NCBI GenBank assembly: GCA_946886325.1
Contig: CAMPIK010000176.1
Coordinates: 1-5,850, forward strand
Source of the DNA: an uncultured Shinella sp.
GTDB lineage: Bacteria; Pseudomonadota; Alphaproteobacteria; Rhizobiales; Rhizobiaceae
DNA length: 5,850 bases
Direction of reading: 5' to 3'
The position numbers and the translations under genes are program-made. The notes below the pieces were generated by a model. That model was given only the letters and a program-made list of their open reading frames with translations. It searched no databases and was not told where the DNA came from. Of this stretch, positions 1 through 4,835 are shown piece after piece (position 1 is the first letter of the stretch; the number at the start of each line of letters is the position of its first letter).

Positions 1-35
1 CGACTGGGCCAAATGCCGTTCGTTTACTGTGCTCA

Positions 36-2456
36 ATGCAAGGACGTTTGACAAAGCACATTTCTATGATGTCGCAGCAAGAAAATGGCTCGATGGAGCT
101 TTTCCCGCCGATCGGCCGGGCTTTGACAGGATTGCAAGCGATGTTTGACGACGATGAGCAGGTGAATGTCTATCAAACCAGCGTCCAGAGCTTTCCCGTT
201 ATCGCCGGTCTGCCTGACGGCGGCTGGATCAACATCTGGTCGTCGTCCGAGCAGGATGGCAGCGGTATCGGCTTGGTCATGCAGCGCTTCAATGCGGACG
301 GCGAAAAGACCGGCGCGGAAACCCAGGTCAACTTTTTCAGTTCCAGTTCCCAACTGGAGCCGTCGGTGACCCTGCTCACTGGCGGTGGGTGGGTGGTGTC
401 GTGGACATCCTATCAGAATGGCACGCCAGACATCTTCCAGCGTGCCTTCGATGCAAATGGTGTCGCAATCGGCATGGACACGCAGGTCAACACCGAAACG
501 GCCCTGGACCAGATCGGCTCGTCGATTGCAGCGCTCGACGACGGCGGTTGGGTCGTCACCTGGCGGTCTGAAGACCAGGACGGTTCGGAGCTCGGCATCT
601 ACCAGCAGCGATATGACGAGAATGGTGCTGCGGTCGACGGCGAGGTCCGGGTCAATGGCCACACTGCAAGCATTCAGAGCTATCAGTCCGTCACGGGACT
701 GGCAGACGGCGGCTGGATCGTAACCTGGGCCTCGGACGGAATTTCCGGCAATTATGACATCTACCAGCAGCGCTATCATTCCAACGGCGACGCCGACGGG
801 GGCGAGCAGTTGGTCAACACGGTAACGGCTTCGACGCAGTTCGAAACGGACGTCGCCGCCTTGCCGGAGGGCGATGGCGGCTGGGTGGTGGCCTGGAATT
901 CCTTCAACGCAGATGGCTCATGGTACGGCGTCGTGCAACAGCGCTACGACGAAAACGGCCACGAGGTCGGCGGAGAGACGCTGGTCAACACCTATACGAC
1001 GCAGAGCCAGGAACGGCCAAGCATCGCCGTTCTGGAGGATGGCGGCTGGGTGGTCGCCTGGCAGTCACGGGACCAGGACGGTTCCGACCTCGGCATCTAC
1101 CTGCAGCGCTTCGACAGCGACGGCGATAAGGTCGATGGCGAGGTCCATGTCAGCAAGACGACGGAGGGCAATCAGCAGTTTCCCGAGGTTGCCGCCCTTG
1201 CCGATGGCGGCTGGGTGGTGACGTGGGACGGGCCGGATTCCGACCTGACCGGCATTTACCAGAAGCGCTACGCCTCCGATGGCGCAATCTACCGGGTCAA
1301 CAATGCCCCGGCCGGCGCCAACAAGACCTTGACGGCGCGCGAAGACGTAGCGTTCACCTTCAAGAAAGCCGATTTCGGCTTCAGCGACAATGACGGCGAC
1401 GCCCTGCAATCCGTTGTGATCACCAGCCTTCCGAAAGCCGGTCGTCTGACGCTGAATGGCGCCACCGTCTCGGCCGGCCAGACGATCGACGAGGCTGACA
1501 TCGTGGCCGGGCGGCTCAAATGGACGCCGCCTGCCAACCAGAACGGCAACGCGTTTGCCTCGCTCCTCTTCAAGGTCGTCGACGACGGCGGCACCGCGAA
1601 TGACGGCAACGATACGGATGCGAGTGCCAACCGTCTGCTCTTCAATGTCACGGAAGTCATCGACCAGATCAAGGGCAACGGCGCGAACAACCGCCTGTTC
1701 GGCACCGACGACCGGGACTACCTCTTCGGCTACGGCAAGGCGGACATGCTGAACGGTCGGGGTGGGGCGGACCGCATGGCCGGAGGAACGGGCAACGACA
1801 CCTACGTGGTCGATGTCGCGGGCGACCAGATCGTCGAACTGCGGAACCAGGGCGTGGATACGGTCAAGACGGCGCTGACGCACCGGCTGGATGCGCACGT
1901 GGAAAACCTAGTCCTCACGGGTGGCCGAAATGTCAAAGGATTCGGCAATGGCCTTGCCAACGACATCGACGGACACGGCGGAAAAAATCATCTGTCTGGC
2001 AAAGGTGGCAAGGACATCCTTGATGGCCGCGGCGGCGCGGACCGGATTGATGGGGGATCGGGAGAGGATCTGCTGGAGGGCGGTGGCGGCGCGGACCGGA
2101 TTGACGGAGGAAAGGGGGCAGACCGTTTGAAGGGCGGCGGCGGCGCAGACTTTTTCGTCTTCGATTCTCCGGGCGATTCGCGGACGGCGCCGGGTGGCCG
2201 CGACGTGATCCTGGATTTCAATCGCGGCGACCATATCAGCCTGCGCGCGATGGATGCCAACGCCAAGGCCGGCGGCAACCAGGCCTTCCGCTTCATCGGC
2301 GACGATGCCTTCGGCGGAAAGCCGGGCGAACTGCGCTACGATCACGTCGGGCGCGACACGCTCGTTCTCGGCGATCGCAACGGCGACAAGCGGCCGGATT
2401 TCTCCATTCTCGTCGATGGGCATATCGACTTCGTCCGCGGCGACTTCCTGCTTTAG
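36..2456 (+). CDS. Secreted RTX calcium-binding protein with seven propeller-like repeats, cadherin-like domain and serralysin-type C-terminus
   Basis: Seen, numbering from the ATG at 36 (806 aa): residues 43-420 are seven repeats of about 54 aa, each centred on a GGW motif (W64, 119, 172, 227, 283, 338, 393). Residues 422-541 match the cadherin-like domain of alphaproteobacterial RTX proteins, with an N-x-A-P start, ED, DFGFSDNDGD and a late VVDDGG. Residues 547-591 and 637-708 are RTX nonapeptides of the GGxGxDxLx type. Residues 700-806 resemble the serralysin (peptidase M10) C-terminal domain and end in GDFLL, a usual type I secretion tail. There is no Sec signal peptide, as expected for type I export. 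Family knowledge: RTX repeats fold on binding calcium outside the cell. Inference: an extracellular or surface binding protein; no catalytic motif is visible. No secretion genes are nearby. Start uncertain: the frame is open to the left edge, no candidate ATG (36, 66, 69, 93) has a good ribosome site, and the repeats begin well after all of them. Confidence 0.9.
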   Translation: MQGRLTKHISMMSQQENGSMELFPPIGRALTGLQAMFDDDEQVNVYQTSVQSFPVIAGLPDGGWINIWSSSEQDGSGIGLVMQRFNADGEKTGAETQVNFFSSSSQLEPSVTLLTGGGWVVSWTSYQNGTPDIFQRAFDANGVAIGMDTQVNTETALDQIGSSIAALDDGGWVVTWRSEDQDGSELGIYQQRYDENGAAVDGEVRVNGHTASIQSYQSVTGLADGGWIVTWASDGISGNYDIYQQRYHSNGDADGGEQLVNTVTASTQFETDVAALPEGDGGWVVAWNSFNADGSWYGVVQQRYDENGHEVGGETLVNTYTTQSQERPSIAVLEDGGWVVAWQSRDQDGSDLGIYLQRFDSDGDKVDGEVHVSKTTEGNQQFPEVAALADGGWVVTWDGPDSDLTGIYQKRYASDGAIYRVNNAPAGANKTLTAREDVAFTFKKADFGFSDNDGDALQSVVITSLPKAGRLTLNGATVSAGQTIDEADIVAGRLKWTPPANQNGNAFASLLFKVVDDGGTANDGNDTDASANRLLFNVTEVIDQIKGNGANNRLFGTDDRDYLFGYGKADMLNGRGGADRMAGGTGNDTYVVDVAGDQIVELRNQGVDTVKTALTHRLDAHVENLVLTGGRNVKGFGNGLANDIDGHGGKNHLSGKGGKDILDGRGGADRIDGGSGEDLLEGGGGADRIDGGKGADRLKGGGGADFFVFDSPGDSRTAPGGRDVILDFNRGDHISLRAMDANAKAGGNQAFRFIGDDAFGGKPGELRYDHVGRDTLVLGDRNGDKRPDFSILVDGHIDFVRGDFLL
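162..1295 (+). repeat. Seven tandem ~54-codon repeats (predicted beta-propeller blades)
   Basis: Seven in-frame units run from V43 to just before V421, each beginning with a VN-like pair (V-N, once V-S). Each then carries a hydrophobic strand, DGGWVVxW (GGGW in unit 2), usually an acidic D-G-S turn, a strand of the GIYQQR type, a D-x-x-G turn, and a short strand leading to the next VN. Tryptophan spacing is 55, 53, 55, 56, 55 and 55 residues, so the total is 378 residues or 7 x 54. Four short strands per unit and exactly seven complete units suggest a closed seven-bladed beta-propeller; this fold is inferred. Units 3 and 6 are still closely alike in DNA (573-610 against 1071-1108, 3 differences in 38 bases), which points to past internal duplication. 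Confidence 0.85.
1674..2159 (+). repeat. RTX (hemolysin-type) calcium-binding nonapeptide blocks
   Basis: Block A (residues 547-591) has five nonapeptides and block B (637-708) has eight. Good copies such as GGSGEDLLE and GGTGNDTYV carry the glycine and aspartate ligands of the parallel beta-roll. Several copies are degenerate, with K or N in place of D. The 45-residue insert between the blocks contains V-D-T-V and V-E-N-L-V-L-T-G, a segment commonly found between RTX blocks in rhizobial proteins. Within block B an 18-residue (two-nonapeptide) unit is duplicated: the 20 bases at 2031-2050 recur exactly at 2085-2104, and a shorter third match starts at 2139. Confidence 0.9.
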
Positions 2457-2471
2457 GCAGGCACGCCTGGA

Positions 2472-2531
2472 AGCCCGGTGACCGCCGCGCGGTTCGTCCC
2501 TGCCGTGCGGCGGGTCATCGGGCTCTTCTTT
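2472..2531 (+). terminator. Strong intrinsic terminator of the RTX gene
   Basis: A long hairpin begins 16 bases after the RTX stop codon. Bases 2472-2492 pair with 2503-2524 to give about 21 base pairs, with two G-U pairs and one bulged G at 2513, around a 10-base loop (2493-2502). The inner stem CGCCGCGCGG pairs with CCGTGCGGCG. It is followed directly by the T-rich tail CTTCTTT at 2525-2531. Stem length, GC content and tail are those of a Rho-independent terminator on the + strand. Confidence 0.85.
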
Positions 2532-2539
2532 CACATGCG

Positions 2540-2578
2540 GAAAAGCGAATGCCGCCCCGTGAGGAGGGCGGGGCGGCA
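2540..2578 (-). terminator. Intrinsic terminator of the doxX-like gene
   Basis: Bases 2550-2559 pair perfectly with 2569-2578 (core GCCGCCCC with GGGGCGGC) around a 9-base loop. Read on the minus strand, the stem is followed by TTCGCTTTTCC, a T-rich tail. The hairpin lies 14 bases beyond the stop of the minus-strand DoxX gene. It stands back to back with the + strand terminator at 2472-2531, so each convergent transcript has its own terminator. Confidence 0.75.
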
Positions 2579-2592
2579 CGCGCGTCCTGCCG

Positions 2593-3009
2593 CTATTCCG
2601 CAACCGCGGCAGGAGACCGGGACGATTTCCAGGCGACGACCATGAGCGCGCCGATGACCGTGATGTGCTCCATCGTCACGTGGAATTCGATCGTCCTGAA
2701 GGGTTCTTCCATCGACCAGAAGGCGTGCGCGATCGGAATGGTCAGCGCGGTGAAGACGGCGAGCGCACCGGCGCCGAGCCAGGTCCACCGGTTGGCGATG
2801 ATCAGCGCGGAACCGACGAACTGGGTGATGATGACGGCGATCGCGATGGGTGCTGCCGGTTGCAGTCCGAAATGCGCCATCTCGGCGGTCGCCGCCTGGA
2901 AGTCGACCGTCTTTGCGATGGCGCTCAGCCAGAACATCGACGTCAGGACGGTGCGGGCGACAAAGCCGAAGGGCCGGGAAGAGGTTAGGGTTCCGATGAG
3001 TGAATGCAT
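2593..3009 (-). CDS. DoxX family membrane protein
   Basis: This encodes a 138-residue integral membrane protein. Seen: four hydrophobic segments at roughly residues 16-34, 51-71, 74-96 and 108-126. After the first helix comes FWLSAIAKTVDF, which corresponds to the F-x-x-S/A-G-x-x-K region at the start of DoxX proteins. The length (usually 130-150 aa) and four-helix layout fit DoxX (PF07681). The start is the ATG at 3009 because GGAG lies six bases upstream; upstream extension to 3114 would add a charged, proline-rich stretch unlike the family. Known: DoxX relatives include a subunit of an archaeal quinol oxidase and proteins linked to redox or thiol stress, but for most the activity is unknown, so no specific reaction is claimed. 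It appears to be transcribed alone, with its own leader and terminator. The family is fairly sure; the function is not. Confidence 0.85.
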   Translation of the reverse strand: MHSLIGTLTSSRPFGFVARTVLTSMFWLSAIAKTVDFQAATAEMAHFGLQPAAPIAIAVIITQFVGSALIIANRWTWLGAGALAVFTALTIPIAHAFWSMEEPFRTIEFHVTMEHITVIGALMVVAWKSSRSPAAVAE

Positions 3010-3015
3010 GGAATT

Positions 3016-3019
3016 CTCC
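3016..3019 (-). promoter_or_regulatory. Ribosome binding site that sets the doxX start
   Basis: On the minus strand GGAG lies six bases before the ATG at 3009. This good Shine-Dalgarno match supports the short start over the in-frame upstream codon at 3114. Confidence 0.75.
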
Positions 3020-3042
3020 AGAGATTTCAGCAGATTGATCCG

Positions 3043-3060
3043 GAAACCGGAATCGGTTTC
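3043..3060 (-). promoter_or_regulatory. Hairpin/dyad in the doxX leader
   Basis: GAAACCG and CGGTTTC form a perfect 7-bp inverted repeat around the four bases GAAT. The dyad lies 23 bases upstream of the ribosome binding site and has no T-run. It could be an RNA hairpin in the 5' leader or a protein-binding site; the sequence does not decide. Confidence 0.4.
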
Positions 3061-3140
3061 GGAAGGTCTTCGGCGTGCCGTTCCGTCCGGTTTCGGCCCG
3101 CCGTCCTGCTGCAATCTCTACCAGAGCGCCGGCGCCGAAG

Positions 3141-3156
3141 TGTCACCTTGGTAACA
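3141..3156. promoter_or_regulatory. Operator-like dyad upstream of doxX
   Basis: TGTCACC-TT-GGTAACA is a 16-base imperfect palindrome: the outer arms differ at one pair and the two central bases are unpaired. A second, overlapping dyad (CACCT at 3144-3148, AGGTG at 3156-3160) shares the site. It lies about 130 bases upstream of the doxX start and beyond the MFS gene's end. On the minus strand GTGACA within it could serve as a -35 box, with a poor -10 (TGGTAG) 17 bases on. Size and symmetry fit a dimeric winged-helix repressor, but no regulator gene is in the window. Confidence 0.4.
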
Positions 3157-3216
3157 GGTGTGCTTCGGCAGGCCCGGTCGGTCCTCGAGGGTCCGTCTCT
3201 CGTATTTGGTGTATTT

Positions 3217-3238
3217 CCGGCTATCGGCCGATGACCGG
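3217..3238 (-). other. Short hairpin just after the MFS stop codon
   Basis: CCGG arms flank the perfect decamer ATCGGCCGAT, giving a stem of about seven or eight pairs with one mismatch, eight bases past the MFS stop codon. No T-run follows on the minus strand, so it is at best a weak terminator or an mRNA 3'-end stabiliser. Confidence 0.25.
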
Positions 3239-3245
3239 CAGAGCG

Positions 3246-4487
3246 TCACTCCGCCGCCGGAAGCACCGCGTCCGGCCGGTCCAACCTGTCGAGCGTCAGC
3301 GACACCGTGAAGACGCCGAGGCCGACCAGCGCCATCACGGCACCGACGAGGCCGACAGAGGCGTAGCCGTAGCCGGCCGAGATCGACATGCCGCCGAAGA
3401 TGGCGCCCATCGCATTGGCGACGTTGAAGGCGGAGTGGTTGAGGGCGGCGGCCAGCGTCTGCGCATCGCCCGCCACATCCATCAGCCGCGTCTGCAGCGC
3501 CGGGCCGACGACGAAGCTGCAGCCGATGAGGAAGCAGCAGAGGCCGAGCAGAACGGGGCTCGTCGCCGTCAGCGACAGGGCGGCGAGCACGAGGAAATAG
3601 GCGAAGAGCGACCAGCCGATGGTGCGCATCAGCGAGATGTCGGCAAGCTTGGCGCCAAAGATGTTGCCGACGATCATGCCGGAGCCGAAGATCGCCATCA
3701 TCACCGGCACCATGCCGGGCGAGAGCCCCGCGACCTCTGTCACGATGGGCGAAATATAGCTGAAGACGGCGAACATGCCGCAGAAGCCTGTCGCGGCGAT
3801 GCCGAGCGTCAGCCAGACCTGCTTGCGCTTCAGCGCGCCGAGTTCGGACATCACATTGCCGCCCGACGCCGTTTTGTCGCGCGGCAGGAAGATCGCGATC
3901 AGCGCCACGGTCAGCATGCTGGTCACGCCGACGGCGACGAACATGTACTGCCAGTCGAGCACCTGGCCCATCCAGGCGGCAAGCGGCGTACCGATCAGGG
4001 TGGCGAGCGTCAGCCCCAGCATGACCTTGCCGACCGCCTGCGTGCGCCGGTTCATCGGCACCATCGAGGCGGCGACGAGCGCTGCCACGCCGAAATAGGC
4101 GCCGTGCGGCAGGCCGGAGAGGAAGCGCATCAGGATGAAGCTCTCGAAGGTCGGCGCGACGGCGCTTGCGATATTGCCGGCGGCAAAGACCGCCATCAGC
4201 GCGAGCAGCAGGTCGCGGCGGCGGAAGCGCGCGCCGAACATGGCAATCAGCGGCGCGCCGACGACGACGCCGAGCGCATAGGCGCTGATGACATAGCCGG
4301 CCTCGGCGGTCGAAACGCCGAATGTCGCGGCCACATCCGGCAGCAGCCCCATGATGGCGAATTCGCCGGTGCCGATGCCGAAGCTGCCGACGGCGAGCGC
4401 GATGATGATGAGGTTGGCGGTAAGGGGGGCTATATCGATACGCCCGGACGGCGCGGCGGCCAGGGAGGAGACAGGCAGGTCGGACAC
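3246..4487 (-). CDS. MFS transporter, DHA1 family (AraJ/YdhP-like), probable efflux protein
   Basis: This encodes a 413-residue polytopic inner-membrane protein with about 12 hydrophobic helices and a more polar central loop (roughly residues 205-225). Seen: helix 1 carries GTGEF (39-43) followed by MGLLPD, and helix 2 has SAYALGVVVGAP. Next is the loop 2-3 motif GARFRRRD (85-92), a variant of MFS motif A. Helix 5 has GTPLAAWMGQVLDW, which corresponds to the antiporter motif. These are features of the DHA1 drug:H+ antiporter group that contains AraJ, YdhP and SotB. Known: such proteins export drugs, sugars or metabolites by proton exchange; the substrate cannot be read from sequence. Start chosen: the GTG at 4487 has GGAG five bases upstream and gives a family-like length. 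The alternative TTG at 4544 (432 aa) has GGAGGAG nine bases upstream, but the extra 19 residues are non-hydrophobic and their codons are less biased. Probably monocistronic. Confidence 0.9.
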   Translation of the reverse strand: MSDLPVSSLAAAPSGRIDIAPLTANLIIIALAVGSFGIGTGEFAIMGLLPDVAATFGVSTAEAGYVISAYALGVVVGAPLIAMFGARFRRRDLLLALMAVFAAGNIASAVAPTFESFILMRFLSGLPHGAYFGVAALVAASMVPMNRRTQAVGKVMLGLTLATLIGTPLAAWMGQVLDWQYMFVAVGVTSMLTVALIAIFLPRDKTASGGNVMSELGALKRKQVWLTLGIAATGFCGMFAVFSYISPIVTEVAGLSPGMVPVMMAIFGSGMIVGNIFGAKLADISLMRTIGWSLFAYFLVLAALSLTATSPVLLGLCCFLIGCSFVVGPALQTRLMDVAGDAQTLAAALNHSAFNVANAMGAIFGGMSISAGYGYASVGLVGAVMALVGLGVFTVSLTLDRLDRPDAVLPAAE

Positions 4488-4642
4488 GGGCACTCCGCAG
4501 ACGTGTTTGACCGCGCGACGCGTCTGAAGCGACGGACACGGCAAGGGCGACCACTCCTCCTGGCCACGATTGCGGATTTGTCCGGCCCGAAGGCCATGCG
4601 GAATTGAAATCGGTTCGCCGGCGGGTTGCGCCGACGCTCTTC

Positions 4643-4670
4643 CATATAGCAGCGGCGGCCTGATTGACTA
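4643..4670 (-). promoter_or_regulatory. Candidate promoter for the MFS gene
   Basis: On the minus strand TAGTCA (-35-like, 4 of 6 consensus bases) and TATATG (-10-like, 4 of 6) are 16 bases apart. Transcription would start near 4635 and leave a leader of about 90-150 bases, depending on the start codon. This is one of the most AT-rich patches of the region. Evidence is weak, based on consensus only. Confidence 0.3.
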
Positions 4671-4708
4671 TCCGCAATTTCTTGCCCCTGTCGTCGCTGC
4701 GAGGGAAT

Positions 4709-4733
4709 TTCGCCCGGACAAGATCGGGTCGAA
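4709..4733. other. Imperfect hairpin in the divergent region
   Basis: TTCGCCCG pairs with CGGGTCGAA, giving eight base pairs with one bulged T, around the eight-base loop 4717-4724. It has no T-tail in either direction. It may be an operator or a chance structure in GC-rich DNA. Confidence 0.2.
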
Positions 4734-4737
4734 CCGT

Positions 4738-4755
4738 CAGGTTCACTGTCACCTG
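4738..4755. promoter_or_regulatory. Small dyad CAGGT-N8-ACCTG upstream of the lipid kinase
   Basis: CAGGT (4738-4742) and ACCTG (4751-4755) are perfect inverted arms eight bases apart. The right part contains TGTCACCT, the same octamer found at 3141-3148 in the doxX upstream dyad. It lies 81 bases before the kinase start, near a possible -35 position. Binding by a regulator is conjecture. Confidence 0.25.
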
Positions 4756-4775
4756 TTTTTCGCCGCTTTCACGCC

Positions 4776-4827
4776 TATGTATTGCAGGCGCGGGATTGTA
4801 CGCACTCGGCGATTCTGCGCCCCGGAG
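4776..4827 (+). promoter_or_regulatory. Possible -10 element and ribosome binding site of the lipid kinase
   Basis: TATGTAT at 4776-4782 could be a -10 box, with no good -35 partner (CTGTTTT nearby). GGAG at 4824-4827 lies eight bases before the ATG at 4836. The ribosome site is convincing and decides against the in-frame TTG at 4782; the promoter is tentative. Confidence 0.4.
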
Positions 4828-4835
4828 AACGACGG

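Larger units (their letters stand above)
4488..4835. other. Divergent intergenic region between the MFS and lipid kinase genes
   Basis: About 348 bases lie between the two divergently read genes (291 if the MFS gene starts at 4544). Two ribosome binding sites for the MFS gene fall here: GGAG at 4493-4496 for the GTG start, and GGAGGAG at 4554-4560 for the TTG start. The region also holds a candidate MFS promoter, a hairpin at 4709-4733, a dyad at 4738-4755 and a weak promoter for the kinase. I see no small gene or RNA with convincing support. Confidence 0.6.

Noticed and set aside
33..779. 248-codon open frame antisense to the propeller repeats
   Set aside because: It mirrors the repeats of the + strand gene and has no ribosome site or recognisable domain.
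1065..1898. 277-codon open frame antisense to the RTX gene
   Set aside because: A shadow frame created by third-position GC bias; no motif, no start signal, and the opposite strand has unmistakable domains.
2031..2150. Short GC-rich direct repeats considered as a CRISPR or satellite array
   Set aside because: The period is exactly two RTX nonapeptides, the units stay in frame, and there are no spacers; protein-coding repeats explain them.
36..2456. Serralysin-like metalloprotease activity for the RTX protein
   Set aside because: Only the C-terminal non-catalytic domain is similar; no HExxH zinc motif is present in the sequence.
1908..2603. 231-codon open frame antisense to the RTX repeats and running over the terminators
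   Set aside because: It crosses two strong terminators and mirrors the glycine-rich RTX repeats; not credible as a gene.
2549..3154. 201-codon open frame on the + strand opposite doxX
   Set aside because: The minus-strand frame has four helices, a DoxX-like motif and a ribosome site; this one has neither a ribosome site nor a family match.
3075..4607. 510-codon open frame on the + strand opposite the MFS gene
   Set aside because: The translation is low-complexity and rich in R, H, D, A and G, with no domain or membrane pattern. It is the antisense shadow of the GC-biased MFS gene, which has clear helices and motifs.
3118..4752. 544-codon open frame on the - strand overlapping the MFS gene in another frame
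   Set aside because: Arginine-rich, low-complexity translation with no family features; a frame shadow of the MFS gene.
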